DNA of 64,000 bases from Halalkalicoccus tibetensis (GTDB taxonomy: Archaea > Halobacteriota > Halobacteria > Halobacteriales > Halalkalicoccaceae). Shown in pieces: positions 36,300 through 46,018 of this stretch. The notes below the pieces were generated by a model, which did not search any database, had not been told where the DNA came from, and saw nothing but the letters and a program-made list of their open reading frames with translations. The translations under genes were made by a program, and so were the position numbers. The stretch is taken from assembly GCF_037996645.1 (NCBI RefSeq), contig NZ_JBBMXV010000005.1, positions 34,127 to 98,126 on the forward strand, in the 5' to 3' direction. Position 1 is the first letter of the stretch. Each line of letters starts with the position of its first letter.

Positions 36300-37904
36300 T
36301 CAACTAACCGTCGCCGCCCGAAACAGGGTCGTTGAGTGGCGATACGTCACGAGACTTGCTCCAAGAATGACGGCCGCGACAGCACAGACGAGGCCAGCCC
36401 TCGCTGCAAACGTTGGTGTCGATCCCGAGAGTGAACCGAGCACAGTCGGCGCATAGACGGCGACAAGACCGACGGCGCCGGCAGTACCGACTGCTCCCGC
36501 GTGGCCAACTATCGCTCCGAAACTCGGCGTGATCACCTCGTTTTTCGTCGTGGCGATCGGCTCGAATCGAGGGAGTGTAATTCCGACCATAGGGGCGACG
36601 GCTGCACTGAAGACACAGAGCGAAGCGACGAGGATCGCGAGAAGCATCGTCGTCCCCGGCTCAAACCGGCCGACGACACCCCCAAAGACGATGCTCATGA
36701 GCGCGACAGCCGCCCACGGCAGTCCGGCGAGAACCCGCGCGCGGACGAACCGCTCGCCGTCGGGTATCGAAAGCACTGCCGGGAGTGCTTTTCGCTCATC
36801 GCCTAGCGGGTTCAGCCCAAAAGTCGCGCCGGCAAAGAAGATCCCGAACACTGGTAGGACGACCGCGGCCAACGAGGGGATCCGAGAGGGATCGGAGATA
36901 CTGTCGAATACAAGCCAGAACAACGGGAACGAGTAGTACAGCAGATGCGTAAAGCGCGATGGGGCGCGCAGTCCTCTGAGCCAATACCACCAAGCCAACC
37001 AGCCGGTCGACCCACGAGTGAGTCGAGCGGGCGGCGTGCGCGCACTGGTCCGTCCGATGACGCTTCCTTTCGACCCACCGAACCAGAGTGCTCGCGCGAG
37101 TCGGTGATCGAGGGTAAACAACAGCGGGATCGAACCGAAGACGATCGCGACGGCCACCGCCGTATCGAGTCCGAACGACGCTTCCAACGGCGTTCCCAGT
37201 GCGAACAGATCGACATAGGCGGCGATGGGGATGACTGTAAGCATGGAAGCAAGATCGAGCGAGAAGCCAAGCCTTTCACCTCCGCCGACTACCAAAATCG
37301 GTGCCAAGCCGACAAGTGCGCCGATAACTAGTCCTGCCAGCGTCTGAAGCCACCCGAATCCGCTGATCCGGCTGCTGAGGGTTTTCGCAGCGATGCCGGT
37401 GACGTGACCGAGCAGGACGACGAACACCAGAACGGGGAGCGAAACGAGGACGACGATGGGAACGAGTGTCGGCGCGCCGGCTCCAAGAGCGAAGCCGACA
37501 GAGACGACAAGAACGAACGATCCAAAGAAGAAGGTTTGACGAGCGAACTCCGTACATAGAAGCCCGAGCAGTACGGTTCGTGGCGTAACGGTCGTAAAGA
37601 GTAGCTCTTCGTTGTCGATCCGGACTCGGCTTTCGACAGCTTGAATCGCGATCAGTCCACTGAGAAATAACATCCAACCGACTAGTTGACCACCTATCGA
37701 ATCGGTGAGCACGAACGTCTCATCCCCTGAAAAGGATCCGAGCAGGTAGCCAATTCCGCCGAGAAGCAGCGTCCAGCCGGCGAATAAACATAGTCCGAGC
37801 CCGACTCCGACGAGCGTCCAGCGATCGACTGCTGAGCGCCAACCCCGCCGGAGCTCGGTTCGGGCGATCCGGATGGCATGACGAAACTCCTGCCGGAGAG
37901 CCAT
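36300..37904 (-). CDS. ABC-2-type membrane permease
   Basis: 534 residues with about 12 hydrophobic segments and an N-terminal RIARTELRRGWRSAVDRW that is typical of haloarchaeal ABC exporter permeases. No ATP-binding subunit is next to it, which is odd because they usually form one operon. Upstream lies only a fragment of another gene, so the partner was probably lost or is elsewhere. GC content is visibly higher than that of the flanks. Confidence 0.75.
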   Translation of the reverse strand: MALRQEFRHAIRIARTELRRGWRSAVDRWTLVGVGLGLCLFAGWTLLLGGIGYLLGSFSGDETFVLTDSIGGQLVGWMLFLSGLIAIQAVESRVRIDNEELLFTTVTPRTVLLGLLCTEFARQTFFFGSFVLVVSVGFALGAGAPTLVPIVVLVSLPVLVFVVLLGHVTGIAAKTLSSRISGFGWLQTLAGLVIGALVGLAPILVVGGGERLGFSLDLASMLTVIPIAAYVDLFALGTPLEASFGLDTAVAVAIVFGSIPLLFTLDHRLARALWFGGSKGSVIGRTSARTPPARLTRGSTGWLAWWYWLRGLRAPSRFTHLLYYSFPLFWLVFDSISDPSRIPSLAAVVLPVFGIFFAGATFGLNPLGDERKALPAVLSIPDGERFVRARVLAGLPWAAVALMSIVFGGVVGRFEPGTTMLLAILVASLCVFSAAVAPMVGITLPRFEPIATTKNEVITPSFGAIVGHAGAVGTAGAVGLVAVYAPTVLGSLSGSTPTFAARAGLVCAVAAVILGASLVTYRHSTTLFRAATVS

Positions 37905-37964
37905 GCTCCGCTATCGATAGGCGGGACTAATCAATTACACGATCAGTATGGAAGAAAACAATCC

Positions 37965-38099
37965 TTACTCCAGACGTTCTGCGGTCTCGCGCTCGACCAG
38001 CGCGCCGGCGTTGGCCTCTGGCAGCGTCACCACGTCGTCGGTCGCCAGCTCGTACTTGCGGTCGTCGACGCTGACGGTCTCGCCCGCGCGCTCTTTCCG
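37965..38099 (-). pseudogene. 3' end of a GINS-like replication gene
   Basis: The minus-strand frame ends at 37965 and reads AGETVSVDDRKYELATDDVV and TLPEANAGALVERE, then AERLE. This resembles the C-terminal domain of haloarchaeal GINS proteins. No start is present, and the upstream sequence turns AT-rich. It is a transposed or deleted end. The family call rests on this tail only. Confidence 0.45.
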
Positions 38100-38358
38100 A
38101 AGACGAGACGATAAAAATTTATTTGGCATCGTCGGCAGGCAATTATTTGCAGGAACCTACGCTATCTCTCCCGCGAGCTCGAGGAATGGAATGCCGTCCT
38201 CTCGGGACGGAAAGCTTGCAACCTTCGCGTCAGCAGCTCCAGTAAGCTCGTATCGAGAGAGTTCGCCTACTACAGCCTTTCCGCCAACATCTGTGTTCAA
38301 CTGTGGGTAGAGAATATATTTCCAAGTCAGTAGATATATGTTTCAGCAGCGTGTGAAC

Positions 38359-38877
38359 ATGAGTATGTCCACTGATTCCGGCCATACTCACTCTTCGATG
38401 ACGCGTGGAGAACGAGTACGTGCGGCCGCACGGACACTTCGAACGCCCCGCACTGCCAGTTGGGTCGCAAACGAGACAGACGCCTCGGTGAAAACAGCAC
38501 AAAAATACCTCGAGCAGCTCGTCGAGGACAACGTTCTTCGGAAAATCGAGCAAGGTGACCAGACTCTCTACTGTGTCGATCAGCTCATGGCGACCTATCG
38601 CGAAGTCGCAACACTCCAGCGTGAACATGACCGCGAAGAACTCACCACTTCACTTGAATCAATGCGCACACAAATCACCGAGTGGAAGACCTCGTATAAC
38701 GTCGAAACACCAGGCGAACTCCGAGCAAGCATCGCCGATCTTGATGACCCAGACGAGATCGAAACACGACGAGAAATAGCCAGTAAATGGGAGCATTTCG
38801 CCGACCGGATTCCAATCGTCCGGGCAGCACTCAACGAATATGACTGGGCCGCTGAACGCGACGCACTCCCCGTCTAG
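38359..38877 (+). CDS. Winged-helix (DUF7342-like) regulator, pair 1
   Basis: 172 residues from ATG 38359. The HTH has TPRTASWVANETDASVKTAQ and KYLEQLVEDNVLRK, followed by a long helical region (TSLESMRTQITEWKTSYNVE). It pairs with the gene at 38884 (6 bp gap) in one operon. A paralogous pair with the same order is at 60947-59991. I recognise the DUF7342 pattern. DNA binding and self-regulation are inferred. A TATA-like AATATATTT lies about 30 bases before the start. Confidence 0.75.
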   Translation: MSMSTDSGHTHSSMTRGERVRAAARTLRTPRTASWVANETDASVKTAQKYLEQLVEDNVLRKIEQGDQTLYCVDQLMATYREVATLQREHDREELTTSLESMRTQITEWKTSYNVETPGELRASIADLDDPDEIETRREIASKWEHFADRIPIVRAALNEYDWAAERDALPV

Positions 38878-38883
38878 GATTCG

Positions 38884-39327
38884 ATGGGTCTGCCAGGAAC
38901 GACCGACAGTTCGGTCTACCAGGGATTGAAAGACGTCTTGCAACGATATCCTGTAGTCACAACAGTCACCTATAAGCCAGATAGCATTATCAGAGAATCC
39001 CTCCGTGCGCAGATCGACCCCAACCTGATTGTGCCACCAACCGGCCCACAATCCCCGACATTCGACATTGAATGGCGATTTGTCGAAAATGAACCGTATT
39101 ACCGCATCCACTACGCCGATTCGAACACCGGATTTAATTGTGGCTGGCATCGCGACGACGACCATCCTGAATTAGGACCAGTCCATTTCCAGTATCACGA
39201 CCCACTGAGAGATGAACAGCACTACGAATGTGCCCGGTTCAAAAAGACGGTTCCAACCGAGATCCTCTGGGCCGCTCTTGATCGACTCTTTGAACACCGG
39301 ATCCCGACTCTCACAGGGGAACTCTAA
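38884..39327 (+). CDS. Partner protein of the winged-helix regulator, pair 1 (possible toxin)
   Basis: 147 residues. Conserved with the protein at 59991: QGLKDVLQRYP at the start, and YADSNTGFNCGWHRDDDHPE then HFQYHDP in the middle. The cluster of His, Asp and aromatic residues resembles TumE-like toxin proteins (DUF6516), whose partner is an HTH antitoxin. That link is inference from motif shape and operon order. Function not known to me. Confidence 0.7.
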   Translation: MGLPGTTDSSVYQGLKDVLQRYPVVTTVTYKPDSIIRESLRAQIDPNLIVPPTGPQSPTFDIEWRFVENEPYYRIHYADSNTGFNCGWHRDDDHPELGPVHFQYHDPLRDEQHYECARFKKTVPTEILWAALDRLFEHRIPTLTGEL

Positions 39328-39348
39328 CGACGGTACTTGCCGTTTCCC

Positions 39349-39620
39349 TTAGAGCTGCTGTTCGAAGAATTCGGTCAGCTTGTCCACAGCTAAATTGACG
39401 TACTCGTCCTTGTCGTAGAGGTCACTGTACGTCGCGCCGTCGATCGTGAGAGCTTGGGGTTTTCACCGGCCACTTTGACCGTGTCCTGTGTCCTCACTAT
39501 AGTAGAGCGTGACTGTCTCGGTGCCAGCGATTATCAGCAGGAGTCGTGGAGCGATCTTGTCGACGCCGATAGAGGAAGCGAGCTGCTCGAATATCGAATA
39601 GGTCGGCGCTGCGGGCCACT
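39349..39620 (-). pseudogene. Alpha/beta-hydrolase, C-terminal remnant
   Basis: The frame ends at 39349 with LYDKDEYVNLAVDKLTEFFE, the typical last helix of YcjY-like alpha/beta hydrolases. Farther upstream, in another frame, RLLLIIAGTETVTLYYSED matches the strand and loop before the catalytic acid. The catalytic serine region is gone. Confidence 0.55.
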
Positions 39621-39686
39621 CAACCCAGCGACGACAGGGATCCTTTAGACCCCAACCTAGTAAACGATGCCAATCGAACTACACTC

Positions 39687-40454
39687 ATGTCCGGTGATTC
39701 CGACGCGTTAGGCGAGCAGCTCTATCGAGCGTACCGAGATGCCGAGCCGATCGACTCGACAACACTCCCGTCAAAACTAACGATTGAGGAGGGATACGCG
39801 GCCCAAGAAGCGTTCCTAGAACGCCGGATCTCTAACGAGGGGGAGCCGATTGGGTACAAAATCGGCTTCACGAGCGAGGCTGTCCAAGCTGATGTAGGTG
39901 TCGATGCCCCGTCATTCGGACGTGTTCTTACCGATACTGTTCGAGAAGATCGGCGCTTCGACACAGAAGCACGAATCGAGCCGAGAATTGAGCCGGAAGT
40001 CGCCTTTCTGATGGGGGATGATTTGTCTCCACCGGTGAACCGCCTTGACGTGATTAGTGCAACCGAGTTACTCGTGCCAGTCATTGAGATAGTTGACAGC
40101 CGAATTCGTGATTGGGACGTTACAGGACCAACGGCTATCGCCGACAATTCACTCGCGGCCCAGCTCCTCATCGGCGATCGAACATCAGCCAGTGATGTAA
40201 ATCTCGTCTGTGAAGGTGTGGAGGTGCTGATCGACGGTATCCGTCGGACAACGGGCACCGGCGCAGCGGTACTCGGCCATCCAGCTGACGCCGTCGCCTG
40301 GCTCGCAGAGACACTCCCCGACCATAACGAGACGCTCAGAGCGGGAGATATCGTCACAACGGGTTCGATCACCGAACCAATACCCATCGAAGCTGGTGAA
40401 ACAGCTGTTGTTCGCTTCTCATCGCTCGGCTCCGTCGTCGCCCACGCCGAATAA
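39687..40454 (+). CDS. 2-oxopent-4-enoate hydratase family protein
   Basis: 255 residues of the MhpD/HpaH hydratase group: GYKIGFTSEAVQ near 53-64, PSFGRVLTD, IEPEVAFLMG, EIVDSRIRDW and ADNSLAAQLLIG. The glutamates in IEPEVAF and EIVDSR are the metal ligands. It hydrates 2-hydroxypenta-dienoates from meta-cleavage of aromatics. No other aromatic-degradation gene is present in the window, so the substrate is open. Confidence 0.85.
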   Translation: MSGDSDALGEQLYRAYRDAEPIDSTTLPSKLTIEEGYAAQEAFLERRISNEGEPIGYKIGFTSEAVQADVGVDAPSFGRVLTDTVREDRRFDTEARIEPRIEPEVAFLMGDDLSPPVNRLDVISATELLVPVIEIVDSRIRDWDVTGPTAIADNSLAAQLLIGDRTSASDVNLVCEGVEVLIDGIRRTTGTGAAVLGHPADAVAWLAETLPDHNETLRAGDIVTTGSITEPIPIEAGETAVVRFSSLGSVVAHAE

Positions 40455-40542
40455 TCCGTAAATAGAAGCCGAGACAGAGCGAATCAGCCGCTGTAATCAG
40501 CATGCCTTCGGTTGAGATGGGTGTCTCATCGTTCACGATCCG

Positions 40543-40707
40543 ATGAACTACGCAGTCGGTGATCGATACATGGTTGCAGCACTCTTTGGTGAGGATCGAG
40601 CACTGCGACTCTCTGACTACCCGCGACTCCTTACTGAGCTCCGTGACCGGAATCCAGGTGGGTTCGATCTCCGGACTGTCGAGAAAGCGTACTACCAGCA
40701 GTATTGA
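40543..40707 (+). pseudogene. Unrecognised gene fragment, copy of 1363-1476
   Basis: From ATG 40543 a 54-residue frame reads GDRYMVAALFGEDRALRLSD, then RNPGGFDLRTVEKAYYQQY and a stop that replaces the DTYDVGRW end of the copy at 1363. The similarity goes on to the palindrome arm at 40791. Family unknown. The stop is a probable nonsense change. Confidence 0.45.
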
Positions 40708-40790
40708 GATACATACGATGTCGGCCGCTGGTGAGGAGTGTCTCCGTTGACTAGGACTAACAGAGGGTAGCCGCTCCTCAAAGGAAGTCA

Positions 40791-40801
40791 CCTTGTGCAA
40801 C
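40791..40801. repeat. Half of the CCTTGTGCAAC palindrome, site 7
   Basis: CCTTGTGCAAC is perfect but no partner arm follows within 60 bases. Sequence before it matches the region before site 1, and similarity ends at this arm, so the rest was cut off by a rearrangement. Confidence 0.7.
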
Positions 40802-40872
40802 GATAATAAGATGAGATATAGATGGTGATAACTGTCTACTCTGTACTTGCCGAGATCTGCGCTGTAAGGCAA

Positions 40873-41371
40873 CTACGACAACCCGAGAACGGAGAGGCCG
40901 GCCACCGAGCCAGCGACAAGCGCGACCGTCCAGGCGCCGAGTCCGACCGTCAGCCAGATGACGACGCGGTGTGGACGGCCATCGACCGTGATCGCGATCA
41001 GCGCCGCGAGGTGGATCCCCGCCAGTATCGGACCGATGAAGGAAAATCCGACGAGTCCGTACCGCTCCCACACGCGACGCGCGGCCGGCTCGGCCGCTTG
41101 AGTGTGTCCCGTCGTTTCCAGACCGCTGACGCCACCAGCCGACGAGCCGGTGCTGAAAGCCGATGATCAGCCCGACAGCGGTGACGCTGCCAGCGAATGC
41201 GGCGAATCCCGTCGCGACGGGATCCAGTCCGAGTCCGATCCCGACCGGGATCACGACGAATGGTTCGACCACCGGAACCATCGCGAGCAGGAAAACGAGG
41301 ACGTACCGAAAGACGCCCCCCGTCTCCTCAAGTACGCCTACGACGTCGACGAACGCTATTACCTGTGACAT
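40873..41371 (-). pseudogene. Small multidrug export (PF06695-like) membrane protein, frameshifted
   Basis: From ATG 41371 the frame reads YVLVFLLAMVPVVEPFVVIP and VGIGLGLDPVATGFAAFAG. At about 41090 it moves, and RYGLVGFSFIGPILAGIHLA and the last helices continue in another frame. The two parts together fit one family member of about 165 residues. A single indel would restore it. Confidence 0.65.
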
Positions 41372-41630
41372 AGTGATCCCCTCGAGCGCAATCGATCGAC
41401 AGCGGACCGAAATCGCGGGCTTTGATACAGGCGGAATATACGCAACCGGGGAAGATGTCAATTCCGATTCGGATCTCGGCAGGTCGAGAACCCGCTGTCA
41501 ACGGTCAAGCCATGGCTGCTGATCAACGGGCCGATTTCCAAGCGTACTACCACTCGATCACTGCCACGTCCGGCACTACCAAACCAGAGCCTCCGAGAGT
41601 TTATCCCAGAAGACGGGCCCACCCAAGCGT

Positions 41631-41813
41631 ATGCCTGCCGGAACCCCCGACGAATGGCTGTTCGAAGACTGGCAACTGATCACCCGCGCACTCACCGCAG
41701 CAACACACGAGGACTGTCAGTGCTACGAGTGTGATACGATTGATGCCCTGCTCGGTGATATCGCTCACTACTGGGACTTCGATGAGAACGAACTGGCCCA
41801 ACTACTGCACTGA
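41631..41813 (+). CDS. Small hypothetical protein
   Basis: 60 residues: DEWLFEDWQLITRALTAATH, then CQCYEC and DIAHYWDFDENELAQLL. The two close cysteines could bind metal. Acidic and regular. No family recognised. Confidence 0.4.
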   Translation: MPAGTPDEWLFEDWQLITRALTAATHEDCQCYECDTIDALLGDIAHYWDFDENELAQLLH

Positions 41814-41910
41814 CATCGAACCGCCGGGAAGCTGTCGGAGGCACCTCCCCAATCAGGTCTATTGCCGCTCAGCAATAATCTGATACTCCACATCGAACCA
41901 TCCCCTAATA

Positions 41911-42123
41911 ATGGAGGACATCCCCTAGTCGGCTCCGAAGCTCTCTTCCCCCGGTAAGGAGGTCCAAATCTACCTGGATCCAGCTGACCCGGACGCTCAC
42001 ACCCATGGCACGGTCTGCAAAGTCGTTGACGTCTTAGCCAACGATCTCGACATTCAAACGGATCGTCCGATGGATGCCTACTCCTACAGAGTATCATTAT
42101 CAGGAGAAACGGAACGATGCTAG
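41911..42123 (+). pseudogene. Hypothetical gene with an early in-frame TAG
   Basis: ATG 41911 begins MEDIP, then TAG, then the same frame continues with KEVQIYLDPADPDAHTHGTV and DVLANDLDIQTDRPMDAYSY to a TAG at 42121. The codon pattern after the stop is strongly coding. A single nonsense change near the start is the simplest explanation. Family not recognised. Confidence 0.4.
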
Positions 42124-42377
42124 CTGAATTCAATCACTACAGTGTTTTATGATCTCTTCGTTCGACGGACAAACCAGAACACGCGAAAGAGGCCAGTCCG
42201 ATATCTCGCTAGATGCCCGACACTCGTCGTCGATTGGTTGTTCAGTCTGTGTCCAACAGCCAGTTCCGTTACCCTTATTGGCGCGCATGATCTACCTCGA
42301 ATCATTGCCTGTAGAAAGAGGCGTAGTCCAGACAGATTACGCGATTGCCGTCCAAAATCCATCGGTACGTCCCAACA

Positions 42378-43208
42378 ATGAGCATCGATATACTTCATCT
42401 CATAACCGTCAGTGGCGTCCCGATCTACACCGATCTAGTCGTCTTTTTTCTCATTGGTCTCCTAGGCGGCGCCCACTGTATCGGGATGTGTGGCCCACTC
42501 GTGACGACTTACTCGAAGGGGATGGCGAGCACGGAGGGCGTGCTCACCTCCCACGAGGTACGACAACACGGGCTGTTCAACGTCGGGCGGGCGGTAAGCT
42601 ACGCGCTGATCGGGGGACTGTTCGGGCTGTTCGGGTCGGTCCTGTACGGGACGGTCTCGATCGTCGGCCTGCTACAGCCGCTCCAGGCGGTCCTCGGGGT
42701 CGTAATCGGAGCGCTGATCATCGCCGCCGGACTCACCCGCCTGTTCGGCTACCGGCAGGGATCGGTCGAACATGCGACCTCGAAGCTCGGCGTGAGTGCT
42801 CTGTTCGGACGAGTGTACGCTCTTCTCACGAGCCGGATCAATCAGTGGGTCAACACACCCGGAATCGTCGGGTTGGGGGCCCTCCACGGCCTGTTGCCCT
42901 GTATGTTACTCTATCCAGCATACCTGTACGTATTCGCACACGGAAGCGCAGTTTACGGAATTGTTGCTCTGGGCGCCCTCGGCATTGGGACGATTCCCTC
43001 AGTGTTCCTCTATGGCACTGTTATCGGTTCGATCGGCCTTGATGAGCGTCTAATCCTTAATCGGGCGCTCGGCATCGGGTTTGTGATTCTTGGATATATC
43101 CCGCTTGCACACGGGTTCGCACTGCTCGGCGTTCCCGCTCCGATGTTCGATCTCCCGTTCTACCAGCCGTTCAGCGAGTACCTCCCGGGCGGCCACAACC
43201 ACCACTGA
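42378..43208 (+). CDS. Sulfite exporter TauE/SafE (CcoH/UreH-like) membrane protein
   Basis: 276 residues from ATG 42378. The first helix contains FFLIGLLGGAHCIGMCGP, whose HC..MCGP motif is typical of the cysteine-containing UreH/SafE branch linked to copper ATPases. Six or more membrane helices follow, ending in HNHH. It is 6 bp before the P-type ATPase, so they form an operon, probably for copper delivery or cytochrome oxidase assembly. GC-rich block. Confidence 0.82.
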   Translation: MSIDILHLITVSGVPIYTDLVVFFLIGLLGGAHCIGMCGPLVTTYSKGMASTEGVLTSHEVRQHGLFNVGRAVSYALIGGLFGLFGSVLYGTVSIVGLLQPLQAVLGVVIGALIIAAGLTRLFGYRQGSVEHATSKLGVSALFGRVYALLTSRINQWVNTPGIVGLGALHGLLPCMLLYPAYLYVFAHGSAVYGIVALGALGIGTIPSVFLYGTVIGSIGLDERLILNRALGIGFVILGYIPLAHGFALLGVPAPMFDLPFYQPFSEYLPGGHNHH

Positions 43209-43214
43209 TCAACC

Positions 43215-45632
43215 ATGACCTGTACACTCTGTGAACTGCCGACGGGCGAACAGCCGATAACCGACAGTGACGTCGACGGCGAGTTCTGCTGTCGGGGCTG
43301 TCTCGAGGTCTATCGGACGCTCGGCGATATCGACGTTGAAGAGCTCGACGCGACGGATCTTGCGGGCGACCCCGCCGTCGACCCCGACCTCGGCGAGACC
43401 ACCTACCTCTCGGTCGACGGGATGCACTGCAAAACCTGCGAGCTGTTCATCGACGAGATCGCGGCCGACATCGAGGGCGTCTACGACGCCCAGTCGAGCT
43501 ACGCGACCGAGATGGTCCGCATCCAGTACGACCCCGAGACGCTGAGCGAGGACGATCTCGTCGACGAGGTCAGCGGGCTCGGTTACCGGGCCTCGCGCCC
43601 GACGGAGGAGGACGAGGGTGCACGGAGCCGCTTCGAGTTCGGAAAGTACCGCTCGGTGATCGCACTGCTGGTCATGATGCCGGTCATGGTGCCGTACATC
43701 CTGTTCATTTATCCGACCTATCTGGGGATCTATCCCGAGGAGTTCCTCTACAACTCAACGCTCGGGGCGATGGTGTACGCGCCGCTGTTCGTCTGGAGCA
43801 CGCTCATCATCGCCGGCCTCGGCTATCCGATGCTCCGGGGCGCCTACGTGAGTCTCAAGGTAGGCCAGCCCAACATGGACGTGCTAATAGCCCTCGCGGT
43901 GCTCGCGGCCTACGGCTACTCGGCTGCGGCGTTTGCCATGGGCCAGCGTGACCTCTACTTCGACGTCGCGGTGATGATCCTCGTGGTCATCACCGTCGGC
44001 AACCACATCGAGTCGAGCGTTAAACGCAGCGCGCTGGGAAACCACTCGGATCTCACCAAGTCCCGGATCACGACCGCCCGCAAGCTCCTCGAGGACGGCT
44101 CAACCGAGTCGGTCGACGTCGGCAGCTGTACGACCGGCGATCGCGTGCTCGTCAGGCCAGGCGAGCGGATCCCGGTCGACGGATCGGTGGTCGACGGGAC
44201 GGCCGCGGTCGACGAGGCGCTGATGACCGGCGAGTCAATTCCTCAGCCGAAATCGTCCGGTGACGACGTCCTCGGGGGATCGGTCGTCACCGACAGCGCG
44301 CTGGTCATCGAGGTCGGCGACGACGCTGAGAGCACGCTCGACCGGCTCGTTGAGCTGCTATGGAACGTCAAGAGCTCCGACTCGGGGATGCAGCGGCTTG
44401 CCGACCGGTTCGCGGTGATCTTCGTCCCGCTGGTCGTCACGATATCGCTGCTGACGGCTGCGCTTTGGATCTCGCTCGGGCTTCCGGTCGGCAGCGCGGT
44501 CCTGATCGGGGTGTCCGTGCTGGTGATTTCCTGTCCGTGCTCGCTGGGGATCGCAACGCCGCTCGCGCTTGCCGCGGGGACCAACGAGGCCTCCGAGCGC
44601 CAGATCCTGCTCCCGAACTCGAACGTCCTAGAGCGGGTCACCGACTCGGAGGTCGTCGTCTTCGACAAGACGGGAACGCTCACGACCGGCGAGATGAGCG
44701 TCGAACGGACGATCCCGGCCACCGGCGAGGACGTGACGGAGGTACTCTCGCGAGCGGCGGCGATCGAGGGCCGATCGAGTCACCCCGTCGGCGAGGCAAT
44801 CGCCGCGGCGGGCGGGGCTACGGATGCGACCGTCGAAGGCTTTGAGCGCGAGGCCCGGGGCGTCTCCGCGACCGTCGACGGGACGCCCGTGACGGTCGGC
44901 CACCCGACAGTTTTCGAGACCGACTGGGAGATCCCCGAATCGGTCACGGAAGCCATCGAGGGTGCTTTTGAGGCCGATACTCACCCGACAGTCGTTGGTT
45001 GGGACGGTGTCGCCCGAGGCGTGATCACGATCCGAGACACCCCGCGGGAGGGCTGGGAGTCGGTCGTCTCCGAGCTCGCCTCTGAGGGCCGGGAGATCGT
45101 CGTCCTGACGGGCGATGATGAACGCATGGCCAGGCGTTTCTCCGACCACCCCGATGTTGATGATGTCTTCGCAGGCGTTCGCCCCGAGTCCAAGGAGGCA
45201 ATCGTCGGTCGACTTAGGTCCGAGGGGACCACGACGATGATCGGTGATGGGACGAATGACGCACCCGCGCTCGCAAGCGCGGACCTCGGTATCGCGCTAG
45301 CGAGCGGGACGGAAGTCGCGATGGATGCCGCCGACGCGGTCGTAATGAACGACGACCTCTCGGCGATCCCCGAGATTTTCGAAATCGCCCGCTCGACACA
45401 GAAACGGATTCGACAGAACATCGCATGGGCGATCGGGTACAACCTGATCGCGGTCCCGCTGGCGGTGCTTGGCTACATCAATCCGCTGATCGCTGCCGTC
45501 ATCATGGCGATCAGCAGCCTCATCGTGGTCGCGAACTCGGGGCGACGTTCACTGCCGTGGTTCGGATCAAACGCGGATACAGGCACTGAAACGTCATCAA
45601 TGGGAAATACCATTAACGACGCCCCTTCGTAA
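43215..45632 (+). CDS. Copper-transporting P1B-type ATPase
   Basis: 805 residues. An N-terminal zinc-type segment CTLCELP..CCRGC is followed by a heavy-metal domain with GMHCKTC (about 70-130). Membrane motif CPCSLGIATP gives Cu+ specificity. The phosphorylation site is DKTGTLT, the HP motif is SSHPVGEA, and the nucleotide/hinge motif is GDGTNDAPALA. TGES is present as MTGES. It moves Cu+ out of the cytoplasm. The N-terminal CTLC segment plus the TauE/SafE partner resembles CcoI-type ATPases for oxidase assembly. Confidence 0.92.
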   Translation: MTCTLCELPTGEQPITDSDVDGEFCCRGCLEVYRTLGDIDVEELDATDLAGDPAVDPDLGETTYLSVDGMHCKTCELFIDEIAADIEGVYDAQSSYATEMVRIQYDPETLSEDDLVDEVSGLGYRASRPTEEDEGARSRFEFGKYRSVIALLVMMPVMVPYILFIYPTYLGIYPEEFLYNSTLGAMVYAPLFVWSTLIIAGLGYPMLRGAYVSLKVGQPNMDVLIALAVLAAYGYSAAAFAMGQRDLYFDVAVMILVVITVGNHIESSVKRSALGNHSDLTKSRITTARKLLEDGSTESVDVGSCTTGDRVLVRPGERIPVDGSVVDGTAAVDEALMTGESIPQPKSSGDDVLGGSVVTDSALVIEVGDDAESTLDRLVELLWNVKSSDSGMQRLADRFAVIFVPLVVTISLLTAALWISLGLPVGSAVLIGVSVLVISCPCSLGIATPLALAAGTNEASERQILLPNSNVLERVTDSEVVVFDKTGTLTTGEMSVERTIPATGEDVTEVLSRAAAIEGRSSHPVGEAIAAAGGATDATVEGFEREARGVSATVDGTPVTVGHPTVFETDWEIPESVTEAIEGAFEADTHPTVVGWDGVARGVITIRDTPREGWESVVSELASEGREIVVLTGDDERMARRFSDHPDVDDVFAGVRPESKEAIVGRLRSEGTTTMIGDGTNDAPALASADLGIALASGTEVAMDAADAVVMNDDLSAIPEIFEIARSTQKRIRQNIAWAIGYNLIAVPLAVLGYINPLIAAVIMAISSLIVVANSGRRSLPWFGSNADTGTETSSMGNTINDAPS

Positions 45633-45884
45633 GGTAGCGTCTCCTCTGTATACCTGTCTCTATACTCCCTGAATTGTGATAATAATTTCAGAATTCAGAA
45701 AATTGACTAACGGAACATCCGAGGTTTGATGGACTGCACTCATCTATGTGGACCGAGACCATAATTTATATGTCTCTACGGAGAACGACCCGCTTCGATC
45801 CGTTTTGACCACTGGACCACCGGTCTTGGCTCCTCTGGCGAATATATTAAATGAGTCTATAGTATTATATCTTCTATACAGGAC
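45633..45884. other. Gene-free interval
   Basis: AT-rich; no gene is seen. Confidence 0.4.
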
Positions 45885-45974
45885 ATGACTGGGTTCCAGC
45901 GTGATCTGTTGTATACGATCGTCGGTCTTGATGGCCCGAACGGACAGCGAATAAAAAGAGCTCTCGAAGAGTAA
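45885..45974 (+). pseudogene. PadR-family regulator, 5' fragment
   Basis: The 29-residue frame TGFQRDLLYTIVGLDGPNGQ, RIKRALEE is the N-terminal helix of a haloarchaeal PadR protein and stops early at 45974. It differs from the module PadR copies, so it is a remnant of a separate family member. Confidence 0.5.
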
Positions 45975-46018
45975 TCCTCTATAGGGTCGTCCTCGAAACC
46001 CAAGACCTCTCGATTAAG

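Noticed and set aside
36501..37331. Plus-strand frames over the permease gene
   Set aside because: Antisense with polar, Arg-rich translation; the membrane protein on the minus strand is the real gene.
43267..44845. Frames inside the copper ATPase gene on both strands
   Set aside because: Shadows of a long GC-rich gene, rich in Arg and Ser.
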